Shown here: one piece after another, positions 10,907 to 20,862 of the stretch
Numbering within the stretch: position 1 is the first letter of the stretch
Layout: every line of letters starts with the position of its first letter
From: Aptenodytes patagonicus
Taxonomy: Eukaryota; Chordata; Aves; Sphenisciformes; Spheniscidae
Direction: 5' to 3'
NCBI RefSeq assembly: GCF_965638725.1
Contig: NC_134962.1
Span: 1,309,501 to 1,373,500 of the forward strand
Length of the DNA stretch: 64,000 bases
Program-made: the position numbers and the translations under genes
The notes under the pieces: model-generated
Database searches by the model: none
Told to the model about the DNA's origin: nothing
Seen by the model: only the letters and a program-made list of their open reading frames with translations

Positions 10907-13777
10907 GTCCCGTGCTCTGCAGGTAACGCTCTTTTTTTTTTTTCCCCCCCCCCTCACAATCAGGTCGTATCAAAAAAACAAAAAAAAAACAGGAAAAAAA
11001 AAGAAAAAAGAACCGAAACCAGCTGTTTACATGCAGGAATCAGGTATTTTGCCTTGAAGCCGCTGGAAGGCAGAGCTCCCTGCTCACCCCACCCCCCTGG
11101 CACACACCCACTCCTCGTCCGTCCGTCTGTCTGGCCCTTGCCTCGCGACCGCGGGACGCGTGGCTGGCCGCCGCGGTTATTTGCCCGTGAAATGCGAGCG
11201 TCTAATCGGGTTTTCATTGTCAGCGCCCTGCGCCTGGCCCCTTCCCCAGCGGCTCCGGCCGCTGCGGCGCTGCTGGCCATGGCTGCTCCCGGCCGCTCCC
11301 TTCCCCGTGTTCCCTCCCGCTCTCCGGGTGGCGGGAGCACCCACGCCAGCCCCGGCTCTCGGTGCCCATCCCGCCCTCCCCATTCCTCGGGGAATGGCCG
11401 GTTCCTTTTGCTTTTTGACTGCATTTAAAGCACGGCTTCAATCTTCTCCTCTTCCTTGTTGCAGCCCTTGGGGAGGGATCCCCGGCTGCGCCACGTCCAG
11501 GGGTGGCAGAGCCATGCGGAGCCCTCCCTACCCGACGCCCTGTTTTGTGGGGGGGGTCCCCAGCTTCGGGGGTTCAGCGTCCCACAGGACCGGCTGTTTC
11601 CCTGTGTTTTCCCTGCGGTGCGCGCTCCCCACCGCTCACTTTGGGAAGAGCGAAGTTGCACGCACGTGATCCGCACGTGGACGCGGGAGGCTGTGTTGTT
11701 CCTCTCGCCAGGCGGTTGTGCAGAGGAGGCTGTGCTGCGGGGGAGCCCGTGCCCGGAGCCGCCCCGAACCCCAGTGGGGCCAAGCCCTTCCTGAAGCAGC
11801 CATCCCCCATTTTAGCCTTGGACCCGGTGCTTGCGCAGGACCCCCTCTGGGCTGGCTCGCCTTGGCCGGTGGAGCCGGGTCCCACCGTGCCCGGCTGCGG
11901 TGGGCGATGCTGACGGGGTGGCGGGGAGCAGGCGGGGCGGGCTGGCTGGGAAGGGATGCTGAGGGAAATCTGCCTTAAGCAACCACCCAAATGGGGCCGA
12001 GAGCAGCGGCAGCCGATGCCGGTGGGCGTGTGGGGTGTGGGCGATGCTCCAGCACGGTGCTCCTTCACGCAGCACCACGCCATGCCCCCCTGCCGGCTGC
12101 GCCGAGAGCAGGGGCGTCCCGGCAGAGTGCTGCCAAGGAGCTTCCCGTCAGGGAAGGTGCTGCCGCAGCGGCTCCTCCAGCTGGGTTTTTCTTTGCTTTT
12201 CCTAATGGCTCCTTCCTGCAACAAGCCACCTCCTCCCGCTGCCGGGGAGCACATGGCTGCCGTGCCAGCTCGGCGGCGGCCGCCGCAGGCTGCGTTTGTG
12301 GGGCAGGGGCTGCGCTTAGGTGTGGTTGTGCTGTGTGGTGTGCCGGCGGGGACCCCGGCCACCCCGAGCTGCCAGCCCTGGGGATGTGGCCATGGCAGGG
12401 GCTGGCAGTGCCCAGAGGAGCTGTACCGGGTTCGGCAGGGACCGCTGCTTGAAGCAGCCTCTGAGGTCCCCCACGGCTCCGATTCCCCAGGGGCTCTGGG
12501 TGTGCGGGAGCCCCTCTGACCCTTCCCAGGCAGTGGGGTGCTGGGGGCAGTGGGGCACCTGCTCCCCAGGGCTCTGCCTCCCTGTTTTGGGGCTGCTGGT
12601 TCCTCTGGTCACACGCTGCCCCATGCCTGCCCATTGCCGTGGGGCTGGATGGAGCCGCGACCAGGGGAAGGGCATCCCCCCACCGGGTCCTGACATCCTC
12701 CCCGGGGCGGCTCGGAGCGGGGGACCTGCCTGGCCCCGCTGCCAGAGGTGCTGGTGGCCCCGGCTCAGCCGTGGGGACAGGCACCGCGGCGCAGGGAGAG
12801 GTGTGTCCCTGGGCCCTTCGCAGGGATGCTCGGCGTCCCCTAGCCCAGTCCCCGGCGGCCTCGGGGTCCCCTGGCGGCGCCTCCCTGACGGCCAGCCATC
12901 AGCATTGTAGATGTGTCGGTGTGTAGCAGTAGCTGTGCGTGTGTGTGTCAGCGTTGCGTTAGCCACGGTGTTTCAGTAGCCCCGGTGCGGGTGCCAGCCT
13001 GCGGAGGCGGGCGTGCGTCACGCATCAGACACGTGTTCCCTGTATAGAGTGCGTCCCCATCCCTGGCCCCCCCCTCTCCTCCCCCCCCCCCCCCAGGCCG
13101 TTCCCCACCGGACCCAGCCCCACCCAAGCTGGAAAAGCCAAATAAGCGCCGGGCCAGCCACGACGCCGGCAGCCTGCTCCTGCCTCGCCGCCACCCCGGG
13201 GGGCTCTGCCTTCCCACCCCCGGGCAGCCCCGTGCCAGGAGCACCCCCAAGCCCCGTCCCATGCGTGAGCCGGGTTTGGGGTTCCCGTGGGGTCCTGCAG
13301 CCCCGGGGCTCTCCGACGCGCACAGATCTCGCCCAGCACCTCGGTGCCTTCTCGGGGCGCGCGGCCGCCACGTGCTGTGCATGACCCATGGGCCGGGGCG
13401 CTCCCTCCATGGACTGTCAGGCGAAACGTTTCCTCAGGAGCAGGTTCTGGGTCAGCGCCAGAACCGGAGCCAGAGCCGGGGCCCCCCCGCCCCGGCCGCA
13501 AGCACAACACCATCAGCTTTGTCCCCGTCACCCCCCCCCTCCCCGTCCCCCTCCTGCCCCCTCCTCGAGACTCGCTGGGTGTATTTGTCGGGGGAGAACC
13601 GTTGTGGACAGTGGTGGATTTTCTGTGCCGTGTGGTTGTAGTGCTTAGAGACCCCCCCAGCGTGCGGCCCCCTCCCGCTGCGCCCCCCGCCTCCCCGCTG
13701 CCCGGTGCTGGCTGGCATGCGTGTGCGAGCGTGTGTGCGTGCGCGTGTGGCATCCTGTCATCACTAGAGACAAAGCG

Positions 13778-13815
13778 AATAATAATAATAATAATAAATT
13801 AATAATAAAAATAAA
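13778..13815 (+). repeat. (AAT)n microsatellite with embedded AATAAA signals
   Basis: AAT repeats followed by an AATAAT/AAAATAAA tail. AATAAA hexamers at 13793, 13804 and 13810 could serve as a proximal poly(A) signal of SOX12. Confidence 0.8.
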
Positions 13816-14087
13816 CCAAACCTCTCTCAGGAAGAAGCCGCCCCGGCGGTGGCCGAGCGGGCCGGGGGCCCCCGGAGCCGGCGGGGCCCCGGCGCAGCCT
13901 GCGGATGGGCACCAGCGCTCGGGGTCACCTTTGTAGTGTCGTGTTAGTGAAGGGTTCCTGTATCTGTTGTCTTGGAGAAATAGGTTTTTAGCTGAGGGGC
14001 AGCCCCGTCCCGGGGGGGGTGCGACGCGGCCGGGCTCCGGCTCTGCGGGAGCTCGGCTAACGGTTATCCTGACTGTTGTGACTATGG

Positions 14088-14093
14088 AATAAA
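14088..14093 (+). terminator. SOX12: Polyadenylation signal of SOX12
   Basis: AATAAA followed within 10 nt by a GT-rich element (GTGTGTTGGTCTG), the standard arrangement for cleavage and polyadenylation. Confidence 0.7.
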
Positions 14094-14404
14094 GTGTGTT
14101 GGTCTGCTGCCCACGGCTCCGGCTCCTCCTGCGCCGCCTCGCTCCTCCCAGGGGGACGTGGGGCTCCCAGGGGGACGCGGGGTTCACAGGGGGATGTGGG
14201 GTTCCCAGTGGCCGGCATCCAGCCCCCAGGCACGTCAGCTCCCACCCTGGTCCACGGGCTCCCCCCCCCCCCAGCCCAAGGGCTCCCACCCTGAGCCCCT
14301 GGTTCCCGCGGGCTCCCGCACCGACTGTCCCCTGGGAAGGGTTCACCTTCATCAGCCAGAGTGGGCTGGGTGTCCCCTGGGAGCAGTGCCGCGCTGCTGG
14401 GGGG

Positions 14405-14790
14405 CGTGAGCGTGCATGTGTGTGCACGCATCTCCCTGCGTGTGTCTGAGCGTCCGCTTTGGTGTGCAGTGCATGTGTGTGCACCCCGTGCGTGTGTGTG
14501 CACCCCGCGCGTGTGCGTGCACCCCATGTGTGTGCATGCACCCCGGTGCGTGCGCGTGCACCCCGGTGCGTGTGCGTGCACCCCCTGCGTGTGCGTGCAC
14601 CCCACGCGTGTGCGTGCACCCCGCGTGTGTGCGTGCAGGCTGTACGCGTGTGCACGGCCTGTGTGCGTGATGTGTGGATGCACAGCGTGTGCGCGCGCAC
14701 ATGCACGTGCTGTTCACGCCTGTGCTCCATGCACGCGTGTGCTCCGCGTGTGCCTGTGCGTGCGTGTGCGGTGCCTGCTCCGTCCACACG
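14405..14790 (+). repeat. GT-rich minisatellite, about 19-20-bp unit
   Basis: Units containing GTGCACCCC followed by GYGYGTGTGC recur about every 19-20 bp between 14480 and 14610, inside a wider alternating purine-pyrimidine (GT/GC/AC) region from 14405 to 14790. Long open frames rich in Cys/Val (+) or Thr/His (-) across it are repeat artefacts. Confidence 0.8.
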
Positions 14791-14980
14791 CAGCCCCACG
14801 GCACCGTCAGCTCCACCCGTGGGGGGGCGGGGGGGGGGGGCAGCCCCGGCGGTGCCCCCGGCTCGGTTCAGCCCGCGGGGAAGGGACGGGGATGGGGACG
14901 GGGGGGAGGGGGCGCCGGGGCGGGGGCGCTAATCCAGCCCGGCAGGGGGGCCCGGGGGGCCCCGGGGGGGCCCGCACCAC

Positions 14981-15032
14981 TTGCGTCACTCCCCCACCCC
15001 CCCCCCCCGCCCGCAGCTGTTGCCACGGCAAC
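14981..15032 (+). promoter_or_regulatory. NRSN2: NRSN2 promoter: CRE/C-EBP-like site and palindromic X-box
   Basis: TTGCGTCA at 14981-14988 is the reverse complement of TGACGCAA, a CRE/C-EBP composite half-site. GTTGCCACGGCAAC at 15019-15032 is a near-perfect palindromic RFX X-box. A GT donor (CAG|GTACCG) follows at 15056/15057, so a short non-coding first exon probably ends at 15056. The next plus-strand coding exon with a good acceptor is NRSN2 at 16993, which makes this its likely promoter. Confidence 0.6.
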
Positions 15033-15056
15033 AAGGGGAGCCTGGAGCATCCTCAG

Positions 15057-16992
15057 GTACCGCCGGCTCCTCCCGCCGCGCCGGCCCCTGCCCCGCGCCC
15101 CGGGCGATGCTGGGGACCGGGCTGTCTCCGGGAGGGTGGAGGCGTCCGGGGGGTGGCCGTGCTGCAGTGACCCCCCCAGCCCCACGGGAGCGCAGGGCTG
15201 CACCCGCTCTGGGACAGCACCCAGCACCACCCCGGGCCCTGGGGTGCCCCGGCCGCAATCCCAAAACCACGGGGGCAGCGATGTCCCAGCACCGCGGCAC
15301 AGCAGCCCCTGGCCACGGGCCCCCCGCTCCGAGCCGGCCGGGAGCAGGGAGGCCCGTGGCTCCGGCCCGGCCGCAGTCCCGGCTTGCCGGCCATCGCTGC
15401 TGCCCTCCTGACCTCACCACGGGCCGGGGCCACGTGGGGCCGGGTGCCCAGTGCCTGGCGCTGCCCGCGCAGGCACGTGCACACGTCACTGCCACGGGCC
15501 CGGCTCTGAGTCACGCACAGCGGCTGCACGCAGCATCTCGCTGGCTCCGCAGGCAGCCGGGGCTCCCGGCCCTGAAGCAGGGACCCGCTCTGCCCGTTCC
15601 CTTCCACCCTGGCACGGCCCCCCCCCCCCCCCCCCCCATCCCCACCCCACGTCCCTGGGAAGGAGGATGGTGCCGGGGCTGTGTTGAAGCTGGGGGCTAG
15701 CTGCCCACCTGTGGACGGTGCCGTGCGATCCCTCCTGGACGGGAGGACAGCAGAGGGACCGTTACTGGTGACAGCACTGGGACAGGGAAGGATGTGCTAA
15801 GGCCTCTGCCCCCCCAGAGGTAAGCGGGGAGCAGGCAGGGCTGGGAGGCAGGGGTGCGGGCAGGGGTAATCCTGTGTGGGGACACAGGGGGGATGCAGGA
15901 TGAGGGCAGCTGGGGGGGGGGGGGGAGTAATGGGCACCAGGGGTGCACCAGGGTGGTCCCCAGGGTGAGCCCCCCCCTCCCCCCCAAACTGTGGCAGCAC
16001 CAGGCTGGCCCCCCCAGACCCCTGCACGTGAGAAGGGATGGAGGGACAAGCGTGTCCCCAGTTCTAGGGACGCCCAGGCTGAGGCAGAGGGGCTGGGTCT
16101 GTGCTGGGGGACAGCCAGTCCTGCGGGCAGCGTGTTCCCCCCCCCCCGTGAGGCCTCTCCACCACAGGGCTTTGTTCAGCACCGCAGCCGGCACCGAAAG
16201 GGTCCCGGTTCCCCCCCCCCCCCCCCCCCCCCTTTGGGCTGACATTTCCACACACATCCCCCCCCCCCACGCACACGCACACGCCAGGCTGGGGGGCTGC
16301 CCGGGCAAGGGCTGGGCAGGCAGTTCCCATGGCAATGCCCCATCCCTGGGCAGGCAGCGGGGAGGGGACGCGGTGACCCTGTCCCCGCAATGTGGTGGCC
16401 GTGTGCCCGTGTCCCCGCAAGGCAGCGGCCCCTTGGCCACCCCAAAGGTGGCCGCATCCCTCCCTGCCACTGCCCCTCCTTCCCCATCGCCAGCGATTGG
16501 GTGGCTGCCGATGGCCTGATGTCGGGCCTGATCCTGCCAGCACGGCGGCGGGGGCTGTGCTGGGGCTGTGCTGGGGCTGGATCCGGCCCAGGACGGGCAG
16601 GTCCCCGTGGTGCGGGGGGTGGGGGGGGCATTCCCTTCCTCCATCCCATGTGGAAGCCCCACCGGGATAAGGGCAGCGATGCTCTCGGTCACCCCGAGGA
16701 TGTGGCCTCGGCCTCGCTGCCCCGGCTGGGTCCTGGTGGCCAAGACAGAGCCCTGCAGGTGTGTGGGGGGGGCAGCTTTTGGGGTCCCTCTTGGTGCTTC
16801 CCAAAACAGGCAATGGCCCCTGCATGGGGGGTGCATCCAGCGCTGGTGCCCTGTTCCCCTGCCCTGCACCCTGAGGCGAGGGCAGGAGCCGACAGCCCCG
16901 CGGGTGCTGCGGCTGCAGGAGGGGAGTGGCTGTGGGTCCCAGGGTCCTGTTACTTTCCCCACGGCTTGGCCCGGCCCCCCTGTGCCCCCCAG
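15057..16992 (+). other. NRSN2: Presumed NRSN2 intron 1
   Basis: About 1.9 kb of GC-rich sequence between the inferred non-coding exon and the first coding exon. It contains poly-C runs of 20 bp (15618-15637) and 22 bp (16211-16232). No coding exon was recognised. Confidence 0.45.
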
Positions 16993-16997
16993 GCCCG

Positions 16998-17670
16998 ATG
17001 CCCGCCCGTGAGCCGGATTGCAGCTGTGGCCGCGGGCCCAGCGTGGCGCAGGGGAAGTGGTACGGGGTCCGCTCCTACCTCCACCTCTTCTATGAGGATT
17101 GCACCGGGGCCAGCCCCGACTGGGACGGGGACGGGTCCTCACCCCACGGAGCCTGGGCCCCCCTCATCTGGAAGGTAAGAGACCCTGAAAACCCTTCCTC
17201 CCTCTTCCCCCTGGAGATGCACCCCCCCTGCCCGCATCCTGCGTGGGGTGCATCCCACCACGGCATTTGGGTGGCCCTGTCCCCAGGTGAGCCTCTCCAC
17301 GGGGACCCTGTTTCTGCTCATGGGGGCCACTGCACTGGCTGCCGGCTCCCTGGTGCCCCCGAAGCTGGAAGGGATCGGGGAGGAGGAGTTCATGGTGCTG
17401 GACGTGCAGGCAGTGCGGTACAACCACGTGCTGGGGACGTGCCGGCTGGTGGGCATGGCGCTGTGCGCGGCGGCCAGGATGCTGGGTGCCGTCGGGCTCC
17501 TCTCCTCTGCACTGGCCTTGCGCCGCCCCCAGGAAGAGGAGCAGCAGCTCTCGCCCATCCTGTGTGGCAGCCCCCCGCCGCGGCCCCCCGCCACCTTCGC
17601 CCCGGTGGGAACGGCGATGCCCTTCAGCATCTCCCGCGTTCACGGCGTCCAGCCCCAGCGGGACACCTGA
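16998..17670 (+). CDS. NRSN2: Neurensin-2 (NRSN2), two coding exons
   Basis: Exons 16998-17174 (59 codons; acceptor CCCCCAG before 16993, donor AAG|GTAAGA) and 17287-17670 (127 codons plus TGA) join in phase 0 to give 186 aa; human NRSN2 is 204 aa by memory. The N-terminal Cys-rich start (CSCGRGPSV) and [17 protein letters not shown] are the neurensin signature. Two hydrophobic segments at about residues 62-82 and 112-136 are membrane spans; between them is the conserved [12 protein letters not shown] run. The tail keeps EEEQQLSPI and ends VQPQRDT, close to the human ending. Neurensins are small vesicle membrane proteins of neurons. The loop in exon 1 after the EDC motif and the tail differ most from mammals. 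The gene follows SOX12 in the same direction, as in human. Confidence 0.94.
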
Positions 17671-17872
17671 GGCCAGGGAGGTGACGAGTGACGCCCGGCA
17701 CGGGGCCGAGCCGTGCTGCACCCCGGGAGCCGGCTGGATCACCCGGAGCTGGTTTGTGGCGAACACTGTGGAGCACCCGGCTCAGTCCCAGCATGGCTGC
17801 CACGTCCCGCCGTCCCCCCGCCCTGCGGTCCCCGCACCCTCGCTTCCACAGCTGCCGCCGCTGCCACTGCTC

Positions 17873-17878
17873 AGTAAA
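17873..17878 (+). terminator. NRSN2: Probable NRSN2 polyadenylation signal (AGTAAA)
   Basis: The variant hexamer AGTAAA lies 203 bp after the NRSN2 stop and is followed by GTTGCTGTGTCTGTGT, a GT-rich downstream element about 45 nt later. It is the only credible signal close to the gene. Confidence 0.5.
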
Positions 17879-17899
17879 GATGCCGAGAAATCCCTTTGC

Positions 17900-19100
17900 T
17901 GGCGGCTCGGTGGCCGTTGCTGTGTCTGTGTCAGAAATGCCGCGAGCGCCGGGTTTCGTGTGGCGGCCACCACCTGCCCCCACCGCCAGCGGCACCTCAT
18001 TCAGTTCGGCGCGGAACTGGATCAGAACGCGGGAGCGAAAGGATTTGGCCCAGTTTCCCCGTCGGAGGCTGCTGAGGCTGTTGCTGGCGGCTGAGCACAG
18101 GGTATGGGGCTGGAGCAGGGGGCACAGCGTGTGGGGGCACACGCAGGCCACGTGGCTCCATGTGCCCTCTCCTGCCAGCCCAGCACAGCCCCGTGCATCA
18201 CCTGCCTTGGCCACCAACATCTCAGCTCCCCTGGGATGCCCCTGCACCCCGGGGTGCTGCTGCGTCTCGGTGGGACGGTCCTCGCTGCACCACCGGGCCA
18301 TGCTCGGGGGCCAGCATCACTCTGGGAGCAGAGACCACCTGGAGCCCCCGGAGGCATCGCTGCCGCTCACCTGGGGGCTGCCTGCGCTCCCTGGTGCCGT
18401 GAGGCTCCTGTCCCATGTCTCTCCAAGGCTGGGACCCGCCAGGGCCTTGCGTCACCCCACAGCAACCCGTGTGTTGCAATACACAGGTGTTGTGCAGCGC
18501 ACCTGGCATCCCCGGCCCACGCGGCCCTGAGGGCACCCACCCACTGCCGGCACGGGCTGGCTGCAGCAGGCACCATGGGGGTGCCAGGGCCCCAAACTCT
18601 GCCTCCCATTCCCCCCGGCTTGGCCCTGTGTCCTTGAGAAAGCTGAGCTGCTCCTGTGGCCTGGCACGTCCCCTCGCTGCCCCCCCCCCCTGCAGCATCA
18701 GGGCAAGACCATGACCACGTCGCGGCAGAGCCAGGGTGGAGGGATCTGGCCAGCGGCACCCGGCAGCCCCTCCAGTAACCCTGGGCCAGACCCGGTCACA
18801 CTGGCCGGGCTCGGGCGCAGCGGGGCTGGGGCAGCTGTCCCCTCAGCCGGGGACCAGAGCGGGAGGGCGAGGGGGGGACGAGGAGTGGGAGAAGGGCCCG
18901 TCTCCGTGCCCTTGCGGGGTGCCGATACTGGTCGTGCTGATACAGGGAGGCAGGCAGGGCAGGTGGGAAGGGAGGCAGGGCAGGCAGGGCAGGCCGGGCA
19001 GGCAGGGGAGGGAGGGGAGCCGGACCAGGCTGGCATGTTGCAATTGGGCTCGCAGCGGCATCAGCCGCAGCAGGGACGGACAGGACGGGATGGGAGCGGG
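17900..19100. other. Intergenic, no gene seen
   Basis: GC-rich sequence with no recognisable exon. A short hairpin (CAGTTC/GAACTG) is at about 18003-18020, and a GGCAGG-type simple repeat is at 18948-19015. Any promoter or 5' exon of the TRIB3 remnant should lie here, but none was identified. Confidence 0.5.
18948..19015 (+). repeat. GGCAGG-type simple repeat
   Basis: Tandem GGCA/GGGA-like tetra- to hexanucleotides just upstream of the TRIB3-like exon. Confidence 0.75.
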
Positions 19101-19126
19101 CGGCCACCAAGCCCAGCCCGGATCCA

Positions 19127-19339
19127 GCCCGGAGGAAACGGCTGGAGGAGCCCCAGGACAGCCCTGAGCTGGCGAGGCCAAAGCCCCCGCGCCCCCAGCC
19201 CCGTGTGCCGTCCCTGTGCGCGGTGCCCCTGACTGCCGGCCCCGGGGGGATCGGGCCGTACGTCCTGCTGGAGCCGCGGGACGGGGGCCGCTCCTGCTGC
19301 GCCGTGCACGGCTCCACCGAGGCCGAGTGCAGCTGCCAG
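19127..19339 (+). pseudogene. TRIB3: TRIB3 first coding exon, orphaned (kinase exons absent)
   Basis: In one frame this exon reads ARRKRLEEP, a Pro-rich stretch with PQPRVPSLCAVPL, then IGPYVLLEPRDGG and the TEAECSCQ end. This follows the order of the human TRIB3 N-terminus (KKRLEL, PQPRLPPCLLPL, LGPYVLLEPEEGG, TEYTCK) as I remember it. The exon ends in CAG|GTACTG at 19339, the place where Tribbles genes have an intron. No in-frame ATG was found immediately before it; the nearest ATG (19035) is in another frame. None of the later Tribbles blocks (GDMHS, the LRDLKL loop, the CPAYV segment) appears on either strand up to TBC1D20. The position between NRSN2 and TBC1D20 is where TRIB3 lies in human. 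It is a decayed or partly deleted gene unless the assembly has dropped sequence. Confidence 0.7.
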
Positions 19340-19815
19340 GTACTGGCACCCCGCACTCTCCGGTGTGGGCAACTGCTCTTTGAGGAGGATGGGGAGGAAG
19401 AGCTGCACAGTTAAGTGCCCAGAGGTGCAAGGCGAGCAGGAGAGGAAGAGGAGGGCTCCAGGGCCCGAGAGCGGAGGTGCCCAGGAGTGCAGCTGGTGGC
19501 TGTGGCAAGATGCAGCCACCTGGACCGGGATGCCGCTGGGACGCCTCTGTGTGCGCCGTCAGCTCCCGGTGCCCAACCCCGTGCCTTTGGGGAACTGGGG
19601 GACCGTGCCACCGGCAAAGCTGCCATGGCCGGGAGCAGGTACGGGGGGGTCAAACGCAGCCGTGGCCCCCACCCTCAGCACGGTGCTGAGCCGTGTCAAG
19701 CTGTGCCCAGCCTGCACGTGCACAGCGTGCCAGGCTGCACCCACACAACAGCACCTGGGAGGGACCCGGCTATCTGCACAGACCACCGCTTCCCTGATTG
19801 TGCTCTTTTTGGGTA

Positions 19816-19821
19816 AATAAA
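19816..19821 (+). terminator. Plus-strand AATAAA after the TRIB3-like exon
   Basis: AATAAA followed by a T/G-containing stretch (GGGCTGTTCTC about 30 nt on). It lies only 477 bp after the donor of the TRIB3-like exon and may be the preserved 3' end of that former transcription unit. Confidence 0.4.
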
Positions 19822-19859
19822 AGACGTTTTGACATTTCCCTGCGGGCTGTTCTCTCCGC

Positions 19860-20830
19860 TGAGTCCCAAACAGGCCGCAGCTGCCTGGGGCGAGGCCCGG
19901 CTGTGCCTGGGAAGAGCACACGGCAGCTCTGTGCCAGCAGGCGAGGGACCCCGCTGGGCAGCTTAACCCCTCGGCTGGTGCTGGGCTCGCTGTCCGGGCT
20001 CCCGGCAGGGCACCCACCCCGGCAGCGTGCCAGAGCTGGGCATGACATTAATGCAGTAACAGAGGCACGTGGTGCAAGGAACGGTGCTTGGCTGGCTCTC
20101 CAGGCTTCCCTCTGCCGCAAAACCGCAGCCCTGCCTGCCCTCCAACCCCCAAAACCCCACCGAGCCCCCCAGCAGCCCTCCACACCCTGCGGGCCTCCGC
20201 CTGCGTCTCCCTCCCAAAAGGCTTTGAACGCTATTGAGAAGATCGCTCCCGGAGAGGAAGCCACAGGGAACCAAAAATAGCCCCGGCCCGATCCGTTAAA
20301 CACGGCCGCCAGCCTCGTGCCGCCCAGCAAAGCCCGTTCCCAGCCCGGGGAAGGCGGCTGCGTCATCCCGGCTCAGCGGAGCATGCCCGGCCGCTGGAGG
20401 CTGCACGGGGGAAGCGGTGAGGGCCGGGCCTCTGCCAATGGGCACCATGCCCAGGATCTCCTCCCGCAGCCGGGCGCCCGGCCTGGGGTGCAAAAGGGGC
20501 CAGGAGGTCAGGCCATTCACAGCCCCGCTCTGCCCGCCGTGCTGCTGATGGAGGAGGGGGACACACACACAGACGCCCTGGAGTGCCGGCGGCACGTGCA
20601 AGTCCTGGCGTTTAACCAAAGGTAGGCAGACGGAAGGAGAACAGCAGCCGGGGCACGCAAGCGCCGTTTGGCTCTGCTCCTGCTTCTCTTCCCACGGGGC
20701 TGCCGGGTGTGAGGCCACACGGGTCGGTGACCGCAGAGCTGGCCTGGTTGCCGCGGGGATGTGCCAGCTCTGGGCCACGGGGTGCCACGAGAGCAGATCC
20801 GGCAGCCCCGGCCCCTGCCAGCACAGGGGG
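19860..20830. other. Intergenic between convergent units, no gene seen
   Basis: About 1 kb between the plus-strand AATAAA at 19816 and the end of the TBC1D20 transcript. RBCK1, which lies here in human, has no recognisable ubiquitin-like, zinc-finger or RING exon in this stretch. Confidence 0.55.
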
Positions 20831-20856
20831 AGGGAAGGAAGTGTGTTTAGTAACTG

Positions 20857-20862
20857 TTTATT
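20857..20862 (-). terminator. TBC1D20: Polyadenylation signal of TBC1D20
   Basis: AATAAA on the minus strand (TTTATT on plus), about 2.17 kb beyond the TBC1D20 stop. The 20863-23028 interval has no coding exon and reads as its 3' UTR. Confidence 0.65.

Larger units (their letters stand above)
10907..14110 (+). other. SOX12: SOX12 3' untranslated region
   Basis: About 3.2 kb between the SOX12 stop and the AATAAA at 14088-14093, with no other gene in it. It carries an A-rich run at 10969-11010, GT-rich spots near 12930-12960, and an AAT-repeat cluster at 13778-13815 that itself contains three AATAAA hexamers. A long 3' UTR is known for SOX12 in mammals, so I read the whole stretch as one UTR. 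Confidence 0.65.

Noticed and set aside
13645-14816. His/Thr/Arg-rich minus-strand frames up to 384 codons
   Set aside because: They translate the GT/AC minisatellite at 14.4-14.8 kb.
19340-19411. Continuation of the TRIB3-like frame through the donor (ending in an acidic stretch) as the Tribbles C-terminus
   Set aside because: The acidic end faintly recalls the Tribbles COP1-binding tail, but similarity is too weak and the kinase domain is missing; intron retention is a simpler reading.
20440-20625. Plus-strand stretch ending LLMEEGDTHTDALECRRHV before a possible donor
   Set aside because: It looked exon-like but matches neither RBCK1 nor TRIB3, includes a CA repeat, and lies antisense just beyond the TBC1D20 3' end.
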